Shown: positions 26,725 through 34,770 of the stretch, one piece after another
How positions within the stretch are numbered: position 1 is the first letter of the stretch
Layout: each line of letters opens with the position of its first letter
Source of the DNA: Bacteroidota bacterium
GTDB lineage: Bacteria; Bacteroidota; Bacteroidia; Bacteroidales; FEN-979
DNA: 64,000 nucleotides
Direction: 5' to 3'
Assembly (NCBI GenBank): GCA_026391795.1
Contig: JAPLDI010000003.1
Coordinates: 22,315-86,314, forward strand
Notes under the pieces: generated by a model
Database searches by the model: none
Seen by the model: the letters and a program-made list of their open reading frames with translations, nothing else
What the model was told of the DNA's origin: nothing
Made by a program: the position numbers and the translations under genes

Positions 26725-27042
26725 TCAGAGCCTTGACAGTCTTTTTTTTACCAGTTCAACTCTGCTTTTTAGTTCTGATTCCTGTTCGTTCAACGCCCTG
26801 TGAATAAAAGCCGCGGTGAGTTTCCGGTTTTCCGCTTCCAGGAATTCCTTGCTCCATTGGAAAAACGTGCAGGGTTCAATATCAAACGTTTCACAAATAC
26901 TGTCGAGACTGTTTTCACCCCTGAGGACGGTCATTACGATCTCTTTCTTTTCCTGTTCGGAAAATCCCTGTTTTACCCGGGAAATAAAATTTTCCCCGGC
27001 TGTCATTACGGCTACTTCCATCATCTTTTTGTTTTTTTTCAT
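26725..27042 (-). CDS. Orphan transposase-type HTH protein (IS OrfA-like)
   Basis: A 105-residue protein whose centre, FSEQEKKEIVMTVLRGENSL..ICETFDIEPCTFFQWSKEFLEAENRKLTA, matches the helix-turn-helix of OrfA-type transposase subunits (HTH_Tnp_1-like, IS3-related). The C-terminus is a charged helix (NEQESELKSRVELVKKRL) as in the leucine-zipper part of OrfA. There is no OrfB/DDE transposase beside it and I see no terminal inverted repeats, so it is a remnant or a domesticated DNA-binding protein. It is bordered by heptamer arrays on both sides. Confidence 0.6.
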   Translation of the reverse strand: MKKNKKMMEVAVMTAGENFISRVKQGFSEQEKKEIVMTVLRGENSLDSICETFDIEPCTFFQWSKEFLEAENRKLTAAFIHRALNEQESELKSRVELVKKRLSRL

Positions 27043-27250
27043 TGATTAGAAATTGAACCTTCCGGGATTGACCGCTTATTATCAACCTCAATGGCACAGC
27101 GTTGGTTTTGCAGCACAAATATCCTTTTCAAATGGCGCCGGAACAAACTTTAAGGCTTACAAAATTGTTACAATCTGATCTTCCAGTCATACAATATTAT
27201 TACAGAATGCCTTAATTCTTTGTTTTCTAATACGTTCAAAAAAGGAAGCC

Positions 27251-27278
27251 GGAAGATGGAGGATGGAAGATGGAGAAT
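27251..27278. repeat. Heptamer tandem array, unit GGARRAT (4 units)
   Basis: Four in-phase units (GGAAGAT, GGAGGAT, GGAAGAT, GGAGAAT) end 5 bp before the promoter element of the next gene. Confidence 0.8.
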
Positions 27279-27283
27279 TGCCG

Positions 27284-27291
27284 TACCTTTG
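27284..27291 (+). promoter_or_regulatory. -7 promoter element (TACCTTTG) for the SDR gene
   Basis: TAnnTTTG match 20 bp before the ATG at 27312, immediately after the heptamer array. Confidence 0.5.
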
Positions 27292-27311
27292 ATAAGTAAA
27301 AACGACCTGAT

Positions 27312-27983
27312 ATGACAACGAAAGTAAGAGCCATCGTTACCGGGGGCACCGGCATGGTGGGAGAAGGAGTGCTTCATGAATGCCTGCTGCACCCGGAAGT
27401 GGAATCGGTCCTTGTGATCGGCAGAAAACCTTGTGGGGTAATCCATTCAAAGCTTAAAGAAATCATTGTGTTTGATTTTTTTCAATTGGAATCCATAGAA
27501 TCACAGCTAACCGGATACAATGCCTGCTTCTTCTGCCTGGGTGTTTCATCCCTCGGAATGAAAGAACCGGAATATACCAGGATCTCCTACGACCTGACGA
27601 TGAATGTAGCGAACACACTGTGCCGGTTGAATCCGGATATGACCTTCTGTTATGTCTCGGGTTCGGGAACCGACGGCACTGAAAAGGGAAGGATAATGTG
27701 GGCAAGGGTTAAGGGGAAAACGGAAAACGATTTGCTGAAACTGCCGTTCAGGGCAGCCTTTAATTTCCGGCCGGCCTTCATGCTTCCGACAAAGGGACTA
27801 AAGAATACGCTGTCGTTCTACAAATATGTAACCTGGCTTTACCCGGTTGTTCATCCGCTGTTTCCGGGTTCCTTTGGGACACTGAAAGAGCTGGGTATGG
27901 CAATGATCAACTGCGTGCTCTTTGGATGTGAGAAGAAGGTTCTGGATTCGAACGACATCGCCGTAGTGGCAGGGAAGAAGTGA
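27312..27983 (+). CDS. Small atypical SDR / NAD(P)-binding protein
   Basis: A 223-residue Rossmann protein. The dinucleotide-binding motif is VTGGTGMVGEGVLHE (about residues 9-23), followed by CFFCLGVSSLGMKEPEY and the active-site-like FCYVSGSGTDGTEKGR with WARVKGKTENDLL. This arrangement (Ser-Gly-Ser-Gly-Thr then Lys) is that of small NAD(P)H-binding SDRs related to HTATIP2 and YbjT. It may be an oxidoreductase or a redox sensor; the substrate is unknown. There is no signal peptide. It is a single gene convergent with the DUF5916 gene; two heptamer arrays separate the stop codons. Confidence 0.78.
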   Translation: MTTKVRAIVTGGTGMVGEGVLHECLLHPEVESVLVIGRKPCGVIHSKLKEIIVFDFFQLESIESQLTGYNACFFCLGVSSLGMKEPEYTRISYDLTMNVANTLCRLNPDMTFCYVSGSGTDGTEKGRIMWARVKGKTENDLLKLPFRAAFNFRPAFMLPTKGLKNTLSFYKYVTWLYPVVHPLFPGSFGTLKELGMAMINCVLFGCEKKVLDSNDIAVVAGKK

Positions 27984-28002
27984 AATTCGTGACACGTGAC
28001 GC

Positions 28003-28097
28003 GGAGGTCAGAGGTCGGAGGTCGGAGAACAGAGGTCGGAGAACGGAGGTCGGAGGTCAGAGAACAGAGGATGGAGAATAGAGGATGGAAGGTGGAG
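28003..28097. repeat. Heptamer tandem array, unit RGAGRWY (13 units)
   Basis: Thirteen in-phase units (GGAGGTC, AGAGGTC, GGAGAAC, AGAGGAT and similar) from 28003, starting 19 bp after the SDR stop codon. It abuts the following CATCCAG array directly. Confidence 0.92.
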
Positions 28098-28216
28098 CAT
28101 CCAGCATCCAGCATCCAGCATCAAGTATCCAGCATCAAGTATCCAGAATCCAGCATCCAGTATCCAGCATCCAGCATCCAGTTTCCAGTTTCCAGCATCC
28201 AGCATCCAGCATCTAG
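28098..28216. repeat. Heptamer tandem array, unit CATCCAG (17 units) ending over a stop codon
   Basis: Seventeen in-phase units (CATCCAG, TATCCAG, CATCAAG, TTTCCAG, AATCCAG) from 28098. The last unit, CATCTAG at 28210-28216, contains the stop codon of the DUF5916 gene (CTA at 28213-28215). Confidence 0.95.
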
Positions 28217-30702
28217 TGCTTTTTCCCTAACGCTTTCTTTATCGACAGATAATCCAGGTAATAGATCACCCTCACAGAGAAGCTGTTTGTTTGGGGCGAC
28301 CTGAGGGTTGTGCCGAGGTTGTTCCAGTAGTCACAGCTTACAGCCTGATCCAACGTATTGATAATATTCTTCCAGACAAAACTCAGCTCGCTGCCCGGGG
28401 CAAAATACCATACAAACTGCAGGTCGGCTGTAAAGGCATTGAAATTTATATCGTGATTCTGGCTATAATTGCTGTTGTCGAGTTTGCCATTGAAATTCAA
28501 CGTGTAATAATCAAGATATTTTGCTGTTGACCAGTAGTGCCGTGCCCGAAGCGACAGGGAGGCTTTGGTGTTGAAAATGTACTTTACAGTCAGAATATTA
28601 TTGATGGTGCTCACATCCCGCCTTCCGAAATAGGTAGTGAGGTTATTGAGTGAATCAATCACCGTATTCACCCAGCCATAGTTGTTCAGGTTTTTATCAT
28701 AGCCCGTGGTCAGGGAGATCATAAAACGATCCGAAAAGCGTATCCGCGGCGTCAGGGTGACTGTGTAATGAAAATTATGATCGGAAGGGGAATTCATTGC
28801 ATACAGGTTTACCCCGATGCGAAATGGTTTCCGGTTATTGGTTCCCATGCCATAGGTGAATGAATAATATAGCGGCCGCTTATAAACCCATCCCCAGGTA
28901 CGGGGTTCATAATAATCGTGAAACCCCCAGGGAAAGAGCGAGGCTTCAATATAGGTTGTCCAGAAATTCTTATAAGAGGTGGTGTTGTCGGCCATGATCT
29001 GAAACCCTTCAAAGGCGTAAGGTTTGTACAGGGTCAGATACGTCAGAATGAATTCGCTCCGGTTGGTCAGGATCTTCCCCACCGGGTCGAGCACGTTCCA
29101 ATACAGTTTTGCCTGGTTGACCGCCTCATTGTTGTTGGTGAGGAACCCCATGTCGTTCGGGTCATAATGGTTGTCGATCTCTTCCCTGACAAACTGGAAC
29201 TGGAACTTTCCGCCGGTTTTCAGCAGGGCCAGCGTGATGTCGTGACCGAAATCGGGTTCGGCGGTGTTCTGATACTTCTGGCTGATATTCAGCCGGCCGA
29301 AAATTGCATAGACCGCTTTCTTGTTATATATCTGGGTCTCCACGCCGGTAACATTGGCGGAATATTGGTCATCAGGGGTCCAGTAGTTGGTGTTGATCAG
29401 GGTAATGTAGGAGTTGTGTTTCAGGTTCTGGTCGATGACCAGGACATTGTAGTTGGTAAATGGCTGAGTAGAGACTTTCCGCGTTGCCCCGGTAATGGTA
29501 TCTTCAAGCCTGGCCCAGGTATTGGTCGTCATGGCGTTGAAAAAGCCGATGCCGAGCCCTTTTGAATTCCTTCCGGAGATCTTGGTTGCATTGATGATCC
29601 TTGTTTCATCCGGGTTATCGGAAATCCTCTCATTTGCTTTCAGACTGTCGTATGGCGCAAGATAATTCCTCGGCATACTGCCGACCCTCCGTGTATAAAA
29701 GATGCCGCATTTGTTAAAGAGTTCGGTGGCTTCGGTAAAGAACTGCCGTCGTTCGTCATAGTGTACCTCAAAAGGGGTCAGGTTCAGGATCTGGTCATCC
29801 GACTGCACCTGGCCGAAATCGGGGATCAGCATCATATCAAGCGTATAGCTTTCGTTGATCCCGTAACGCAGGTCTAGTCCCCCGCGGAGGATATAGGACC
29901 AGTTTTTACTCTCCGGGGTCTTTTCCACATACCCTGAAATGTAGGGTGAAAAAGAGAGCCGCACCGGGGGCCGTACATTGTGCATGCCTTCAAGCCTGCC
30001 ATAATATCCGAAGATGTTGTTATCCTTGTTATCCACCCACGACCAGGTTGACCATTCGTTTTTCCGGTGGAAATTCCTCCACATGTTGAATCCCCAGACC
30101 TGGTTCTCGACCTTCGGGAACCGTAAGGCCGAATAGGGGAATTTCACCTCTGCCACCCAGCCTTTATCCGTTATTTTACAGGCATTCTCCCACACTGCAT
30201 CCCAGGTGATATCAACCCCTACAGCTGAATACTTGCAATCGTTCTGAAGCCCGGCCGGGGTGACCTTGAATTCAAACATGTTCAATCCGTCATTGTAAGG
30301 AAGTATGTCGAACGAAATGTAGTCGGTGGTCAGGCTCTCAACCTCATCCCTTCTTCCCATCTCCTTGCAGATACTGTCGGGATGAGGATCGTACATGATG
30401 GCAAAGACATACAATGCTTCGTCATCGTAAGCGAACCGGACTTCGGTCGATACCGGTGGAACCGTTCCGTTCCGGGGACCGTATTCCACAAAATTTTCGG
30501 CTACCGGACAATCTTTCCAGAAGGACTCGTCCATAATGGCGTCAATTTTGGGAGGAGTAGAGACCCGGATGGCATGGATGCTTTTCTTTGCCCTGAAAAG
30601 GCTGTCGGCAAATGAAGGCTGATGTTGGGCGACCCCGTAGCTGATCGTACACGAGAAAAAGAAGAAGACGAGAATAGCAGGCAAAAAACAGGCTCTTTTC
30701 AT
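28213..30702 (-). CDS. DUF5916 outer membrane protein with N-terminal CBM9-like domain
   Basis: An 829-residue exported protein with signal peptide (MKRACFLPAILVFFFFSCTISYG). Residues about 35-235 form a CBM9-like domain, with KIDAIMDESFWKDCPVAENF, VRFAYDDEALYVFAIMYD and GWVAEVKFPYSALRFP. The remainder is a DUF5916 region rich in alternating aromatic strands (YTLDMMLIPDFGQVQSDD, DERRQFFTEATELF, FRIGVNLYAMNSPSD) and ends like an outer-membrane barrel (SFSVRVIYYLDYLSIKK). Family members are common in Bacteroidota and uncharacterised. The start at 30702 is chosen because the signal peptide begins there; a longer frame starts at 30729. It is a single gene. Confidence 0.82.
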   Translation of the reverse strand: MKRACFLPAILVFFFFSCTISYGVAQHQPSFADSLFRAKKSIHAIRVSTPPKIDAIMDESFWKDCPVAENFVEYGPRNGTVPPVSTEVRFAYDDEALYVFAIMYDPHPDSICKEMGRRDEVESLTTDYISFDILPYNDGLNMFEFKVTPAGLQNDCKYSAVGVDITWDAVWENACKITDKGWVAEVKFPYSALRFPKVENQVWGFNMWRNFHRKNEWSTWSWVDNKDNNIFGYYGRLEGMHNVRPPVRLSFSPYISGYVEKTPESKNWSYILRGGLDLRYGINESYTLDMMLIPDFGQVQSDDQILNLTPFEVHYDERRQFFTEATELFNKCGIFYTRRVGSMPRNYLAPYDSLKANERISDNPDETRIINATKISGRNSKGLGIGFFNAMTTNTWARLEDTITGATRKVSTQPFTNYNVLVIDQNLKHNSYITLINTNYWTPDDQYSANVTGVETQIYNKKAVYAIFGRLNISQKYQNTAEPDFGHDITLALLKTGGKFQFQFVREEIDNHYDPNDMGFLTNNNEAVNQAKLYWNVLDPVGKILTNRSEFILTYLTLYKPYAFEGFQIMADNTTSYKNFWTTYIEASLFPWGFHDYYEPRTWGWVYKRPLYYSFTYGMGTNNRKPFRIGVNLYAMNSPSDHNFHYTVTLTPRIRFSDRFMISLTTGYDKNLNNYGWVNTVIDSLNNLTTYFGRRDVSTINNILTVKYIFNTKASLSLRARHYWSTAKYLDYYTLNFNGKLDNSNYSQNHDINFNAFTADLQFVWYFAPGSELSFVWKNIINTLDQAVSCDYWNNLGTTLRSPQTNSFSVRVIYYLDYLSIKKALGKKH

Positions 30703-30856
30703 TTCGTTGCACGGAGTCGCCTCTTTCATCAGGCATAAGATTTATCAAAAAAATAAAAATCACCTGAAAGTACAAATTTTATTCTGCATAATGACTGCAA
30801 TCCTCGACCAATGTTACAGCTGGCGTGATTAATGGAAAGAAGGAAATCGGAAAGAC

Positions 30857-31822
30857 TCAGGAATATCTCTTCAGGAAATCAGCGTAGGTGCTTTCAATCC
30901 CTTCGCGCAGTTGAATGCCGGGTGTGAATCCCAGTTGGGTGAGCCGTGTAACATCGAGCAGTTTCCGGAAGGTTCCGTCGGGTTTGGATTCGTCAAAAAC
31001 CAGCTTTCCCTTGTAACCGATAACATCACGGATCATTTCAGCCAGGCCTCTAATGCTGATGTCTTTGCCCCAACCGATGTTGACGAACTGGTTCCCGTCA
31101 TAGGTTTCCATCAGGAAAACCACGGCCGCAGCAAGATCGTCAGCATGCATGAATTCCCGCAAGGGGGCCCCCGAGCCCCAGATGATCACTTCAGGGAGAT
31201 CCGACACCCTGGCCTCATGGAATTTCCGGATGAGGGCCGGGAAAACGTGTGAATTCTGAAGATCGTAATTGTCGTTCGGCCCATAGAGATTTGTAGGCAT
31301 GACCGAAATGAATTTTGTTCCATACTGAATGTTGTAACTCTCGCAGAGCTTCAGCCCTGCGATTTTTGCAATAGCATAAGGCTCATTGGTATATTCAAGC
31401 GAACCCGTCAGCAGGTACTCTTCTTTGATGGGCTGCGGCGCGTTTTTGGGATAGATGCACGAACTGCCCAGGAAAAGGAGTTTCTTCACGCCGACAAGGT
31501 AGGAGTTGTGGATAACATTGTTCTGAAGAACCAGGTTATCGTAAAGAAACTCTCCCCGGTAGATATTGTTTGCAACGATCCCGCCGACTTTAGCTGCTGC
31601 GAAGAAAACATAGTCTGGCCTTTCGTCATTAAACAAAGCGGTACATGCCCTGGAATCCATGAGGTCAACGCAGATATACCGGACAGATCCCGGGTTCTCG
31701 GGAACCTTCCGGTTGTATGTTCCGGTCAGGTTTTTGAATCCCTGCTTTACCAGGCTCCTGAGGATTGCACTCCCCACCATTCCTGCTGCACCGGCAACCA
31801 GTATTTTATCCGTCTTATTCAT
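30857..31822 (-). CDS. fcl: GDP-L-fucose synthase
   Basis: A 321-residue extended SDR that converts GDP-4-keto-6-deoxymannose to GDP-L-fucose (epimerase-reductase). The NADP site is [12 protein letters not shown] (residues 9-20), the catalytic Ser is in LGSSCIYP (about 119-126), and the YxxxK pair is Tyr149/Lys153 in [10 protein letters not shown]. Further typical stretches are [14 protein letters not shown] and [12 protein letters not shown]. Length equals that of the family. It overlaps the end of gmd by 8 bp, so both are made from one message, and together they supply activated fucose for surface glycans. No glycosyltransferase gene is adjacent. Confidence 0.95.
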   Translation of the reverse strand: MNKTDKILVAGAAGMVGSAILRSLVKQGFKNLTGTYNRKVPENPGSVRYICVDLMDSRACTALFNDERPDYVFFAAAKVGGIVANNIYRGEFLYDNLVLQNNVIHNSYLVGVKKLLFLGSSCIYPKNAPQPIKEEYLLTGSLEYTNEPYAIAKIAGLKLCESYNIQYGTKFISVMPTNLYGPNDNYDLQNSHVFPALIRKFHEARVSDLPEVIIWGSGAPLREFMHADDLAAAVVFLMETYDGNQFVNIGWGKDISIRGLAEMIRDVIGYKGKLVFDESKPDGTFRKLLDVTRLTQLGFTPGIQLREGIESTYADFLKRYS

Positions 31823-32930
31823 AATAATTCTTTATATCAAAACCGCCTTCTTTCAGGTACTTGTCTTTTTTCATCAACAACAGATCGTGTGCCATCATGT
31901 CTTTGACCAGGGATTGCAAATCGTGTTCAGGGACCCATCCGAGTTTTTCTCTTGCTTTGGTTGCATCACCGATCAGCAGCTCAACTTCCGTAGGCCTGAA
32001 ATAACGGGGGTCAACACGTACAACCACCGTCCCCGGCTGAAGCTGGTATTCAGGATTGAGGCACTCCCTGACAATTCCGGTCTCATTCAAACCCTCTCCT
32101 GTAAAATCAATTCCGATCCCTACTTCTTTGAATGACATCCGCACAAAGTCGCGGACTTCAGTGGTAACGCCGGTGGCAATCACATAATCATCCGGTGTAT
32201 CCTGCTGCAACATAAGGTACATCGCCTTCACATAATCCTTGGCATGACCCCAGTCACGTTTTGCTGAAAGGTTACCCAGATGGATGGTATCCTGAAGGCC
32301 CATGGAAATTTTTGCCACAGCCCGGGTAATTTTACGGGTGACAAAGGTTTCGCCCCGGATCGGGGATTCGTGATTGAAGAGGATCCCGTTACAGGCGAAC
32401 ATGTTGTATGCTTCCCGGAAATTGACCACGATCCAATAGCCATAGAGCTTGGCAACGGCATAAGGGGACCGCGGGCAGAAGGGTGTTTTTTCTGTCTGGG
32501 GAAACTCCTGTGCATTGCCGTACAACTCGCTGGTGGAGGCCTGGTAGAATTTAGTCTTTTTCGTGAGGTTCAGCAACCGGATCGCTTCGAGCAAACGCAA
32601 AGTGCCGACAGCATCTGCGTTGGCAGTGTATTCGGCGGTATCGAAACTCACCTGTACATGCGACATGGCAGCGATGTTGTAGATCTCATCCGGCTGGGTC
32701 TCCTGTACAATCCGGATCAGGTTTGTAGAATCAGTCATGTCGCCGTAATGCAGAAAGAAATGCTTGTTGCTGGCAAACGGATCCTGGTAGAGGTGATCGA
32801 TGCGGTCGGTATTAAAAAGGGAAGATCTTCTTTTAACACCGTGAACAATATATCCGAGCTTCAACAGGTATTCCGAAAGGTAGGCTCCATCCTGCCCGGT
32901 TACTCCGGTAATCAGTGCGACTTTTGCCAT
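31815..32930 (-). CDS. gmd: GDP-mannose 4,6-dehydratase
   Basis: A 371-residue extended SDR that makes GDP-4-keto-6-deoxy-D-mannose from GDP-mannose. It shows the nucleotide site [19 protein letters not shown], the family signature [20 protein letters not shown], the catalytic STSELYG (about 132-138) and Tyr157/Lys161 in [10 protein letters not shown], plus [16 protein letters not shown]. It is the first gene of the two-gene gmd-fcl operon, preceded by a TAATTTTG element (32987-32980). Confidence 0.96.
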   Translation of the reverse strand: MAKVALITGVTGQDGAYLSEYLLKLGYIVHGVKRRSSLFNTDRIDHLYQDPFASNKHFFLHYGDMTDSTNLIRIVQETQPDEIYNIAAMSHVQVSFDTAEYTANADAVGTLRLLEAIRLLNLTKKTKFYQASTSELYGNAQEFPQTEKTPFCPRSPYAVAKLYGYWIVVNFREAYNMFACNGILFNHESPIRGETFVTRKITRAVAKISMGLQDTIHLGNLSAKRDWGHAKDYVKAMYLMLQQDTPDDYVIATGVTTEVRDFVRMSFKEVGIGIDFTGEGLNETGIVRECLNPEYQLQPGTVVVRVDPRYFRPTEVELLIGDATKAREKLGWVPEHDLQSLVKDMMAHDLLLMKKDKYLKEGGFDIKNYYE

Positions 32931-32979
32931 GGCGGTTTTTTTGTGTTATACTTACTGAATGTACCTCATTCCCCTATTG

Positions 32980-32987
32980 CAAAATTA
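32980..32987 (-). promoter_or_regulatory. -7 promoter element (TAATTTTG) for gmd-fcl
   Basis: TAnnTTTG match on the minus strand, 50 bp before the gmd ATG. Confidence 0.45.
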
Positions 32988-33025
32988 ACCTTTTGGGCTG
33001 AGTATGAATGCAGATTTGCAGAAAA

Positions 33026-33056
33026 TTTGCGGGATTGGGGAGAATCTCTATATTTG
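33026..33056 (+). promoter_or_regulatory. Bacteroidota promoter with -33 TTTG and -7 TATATTTG
   Basis: TTTG at 33026-33029 and TATATTTG at 33049-33056 are 19 bp apart, the expected spacing for the primary sigma factor of this phylum. It drives the YiiX-like gene. Confidence 0.6.
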
Positions 33057-33119
33057 TTATTACGATTGATCATTCACTGATCCTGCTGCACGATGTTAGT
33101 ATACATCTTTCCCTCCGGG

Positions 33120-33761
33120 ATGAATCTTTTCGGAAGATCCTGGATCCTGCTCGTTGCATCTCTGGCTTTTATTTTCGGGACCGGCATGGATACTGCAGAT
33201 AACCGTGCCCTGTATGATCAGCAGGTTGACTGGATGCTGAAGCACATCACCTTTAAAACCGGGGACCTCGTCTTCCGCAGAGGAAAAAGTGCGGCAAGCC
33301 AGGCCGTTCTTCTGACCGACCAGAATTCATGCTATTCCCATGTCGGCATCCTCAGCATTGTGAAGGGGAGGTGCTTTGTGATCCATTCCGTTCCGTATGA
33401 GGAAGGAAACGGGAACGATGAGATGAAGTGCGAAAGACTTGAATCCTTTCTCTCCTTTGAAAAAGCATCCCGTGCAGCCGTTTACCGCGTCAGGCAAATG
33501 AGTGATGCAGATTTGATAAAAGCGGTGGAATGGGCAAGAAGGGCTTTCGATTCAAGGGTAAAATTCGACGCCGACTATAATTTGCTTTCGGATGATAAAC
33601 TTTACTGCACCGAACTTATCTGGAAGAGTTTCCTCGCAGCCGGAACAGACCTGGTAGGGAAAAGGTTCGACGACCTGAACATTCCGCTGAAGGGCGGCAG
33701 GTATATTTTTCCCGGCCGGTTGATCATGAATCCTTTACTGGTAAAAATACACTCTTTATAA
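33120..33761 (+). CDS. YiiX/YebB-like (NlpC/P60 superfamily) cysteine hydrolase, exported
   Basis: An exported protein of 213 residues (222 if started at 33093). After the signal peptide (NLFGRSWILLVASLAFIFG) comes a permuted papain-like domain: FKTGDLVFRRG, the histidine in CYSHVGILSI, and the nucleophile cysteine in DDKLYCTELIWKSFL. This is the YiiX (DUF830) arrangement, in which His precedes Cys. Such enzymes cut peptide or amide bonds in the cell envelope or in lipids; the substrate here is unknown. I prefer 33120 because it gives a compact signal peptide. It is followed by the DUF4878 lipoprotein gene after 27 bp, so the two may be co-transcribed. Confidence 0.8.
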   Translation: MNLFGRSWILLVASLAFIFGTGMDTADNRALYDQQVDWMLKHITFKTGDLVFRRGKSAASQAVLLTDQNSCYSHVGILSIVKGRCFVIHSVPYEEGNGNDEMKCERLESFLSFEKASRAAVYRVRQMSDADLIKAVEWARRAFDSRVKFDADYNLLSDDKLYCTELIWKSFLAAGTDLVGKRFDDLNIPLKGGRYIFPGRLIMNPLLVKIHSL

Positions 33762-33788
33762 ACCGATGTTAAACCAAAACCAAACGAC

Positions 33789-34196
33789 ATGAAAACTACA
33801 AAACTCTTCCTGGGCATTCTTCTTCTCGGAGGCCTTGTATTACTGAACTCATGCGGGGGCGGCAGCGCTGTTTCCCCTTCCTCTACCGTGAAGGAATTTT
33901 CGAACAAAGTTGAAAAGGGCGACTTCGAAGGAGCTATGAAATGTATCGCCACAGACGGAAAACCCGTGGATAAAGAGGCACAGGGCAAACTGACCCTCTT
34001 ATTGGGAATGGCCAAGGGAGAGGTTGACAAGAAAAAAGGCATTAAAAACATGGAAGTTCTGAGCGAAACCATCGAGCCTGACGGAAAAACGGCAACCGTT
34101 AAAATGAAATATACCTATGGCGACGGCACCAGTGCTGAAGAGACCAACAAACTGGTGATGGAAGAGGGAAAGTGGAAGCTTTCGATACAGAAATAA
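33789..34196 (+). CDS. DUF4878 lipoprotein
   Basis: A 135-residue lipoprotein (signal ending GLVLLNSC, then GGGSAVSP). The rest matches the DUF4878 pattern, a cystatin/NTF2-like small domain: SPSSTVKEFSNKVEKGDFEG..KCIA, then MEVLSETIEPDGKTATVKMKY and EETNKLVMEEGKWKLSIQK. The function is unknown; related domains occur on envelope stress proteins. It follows the YiiX-like gene and is terminated by the hairpin at 34209-34252. Confidence 0.82.
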   Translation: MKTTKLFLGILLLGGLVLLNSCGGGSAVSPSSTVKEFSNKVEKGDFEGAMKCIATDGKPVDKEAQGKLTLLLGMAKGEVDKKKGIKNMEVLSETIEPDGKTATVKMKYTYGDGTSAEETNKLVMEEGKWKLSIQK

Positions 34197-34208
34197 CAAG
34201 GCTCCCTT

Positions 34209-34252
34209 GCCTGCCTTGCCAGGGGCTTAAGCCCCTGGCAAGGCAGGCTTTT
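34209..34252 (+). terminator. Strong hairpin with 20-bp perfect arms (terminator-like, REP-type)
   Basis: Bases 34209-34248 form a perfect 40-bp palindrome centred on CTTAAG (GCCTGCCTTGCCAGGGGCTT and its complement), followed by TTTT. It lies 13 bp after the DUF4878 stop. The CAGGGGCTTAAGCCCCTG centre is a dispersed palindrome type common in this phylum. Confidence 0.8.
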
Positions 34253-34400
34253 GTGGCTCCATTCATTTTTCCTCATTTATCAACCTTTTTGCAATCAGAT
34301 CCTCTTTTTTCCGTATCTTTATAAAATTCAGATACTAAAATAATTTTTTAGTAGTTTGTTAGCAGAAGGATTTAGTGTTAGACTGATTAAAAGACAGAGA

Positions 34401-34598
34401 ATGAAAAAAGACGTATTGGAAAACAGGATGAATCTGGCAAATCACCAGTTAAAAGTTCCGCATGCAAAGTTACTGACAGGCTCCATTCAAAATAAATATC
34501 CCGTTGTTCTCGACGGTGGAAAGACCATACTGTTCATCTCCGATAAAAGCAAGGAAGCTGAAACCATTAAACGTTATGAGGCGCGAAGAAAGCGTTAG
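34401..34598 (+). CDS. Small basic protein, unknown function
   Basis: A 65-residue protein from ATG 34401 (MKKDVLENRMNLANHQLKV). It is rich in Lys and Arg (ending IKRYEARRKR), without signal peptide or membrane segment. A central beta-like stretch is NKYPVVLDGGKTILFISDKS. I do not recognise it. A near-consensus TATCTTTA (34314-34321) with upstream TTTG could be its promoter. The longer frame from 34356 is less likely. Confidence 0.5.
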   Translation: MKKDVLENRMNLANHQLKVPHAKLLTGSIQNKYPVVLDGGKTILFISDKSKEAETIKRYEARRKR

Positions 34599-34734
34599 CA
34601 GGTTTTCCTCTTTTTACACCCGGTGATTTTTATGGGATTGAGGGTTCGGAAGTTCATTATGTCCCCATTCCGGGAGTTCCACGACATTTTCAGGGTGTTT
34701 ACCGATTTTTTTAGGGGTCCTCCTGGATTTCTTT

Positions 34735-34742
34735 TAATTTTG
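34735..34742 (+). promoter_or_regulatory. -7 promoter element (TAATTTTG) for the M13 peptidase gene
   Basis: TAnnTTTG match 28 bp before the ATG at 34771. Confidence 0.45.
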
Positions 34743-34770
34743 GCGATCCTAACCCAAAAATTAAAATCCC

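Noticed and set aside
27168..27446. Minus-strand frame overlapping the SDR start
   Set aside because: It covers the heptamer array, the SDR promoter and the start of the SDR gene; no coding signature of its own.
16474..28216. Heptamer arrays as CRISPR
   Set aside because: Units are 7 bp with no spacers and no cas genes are present.
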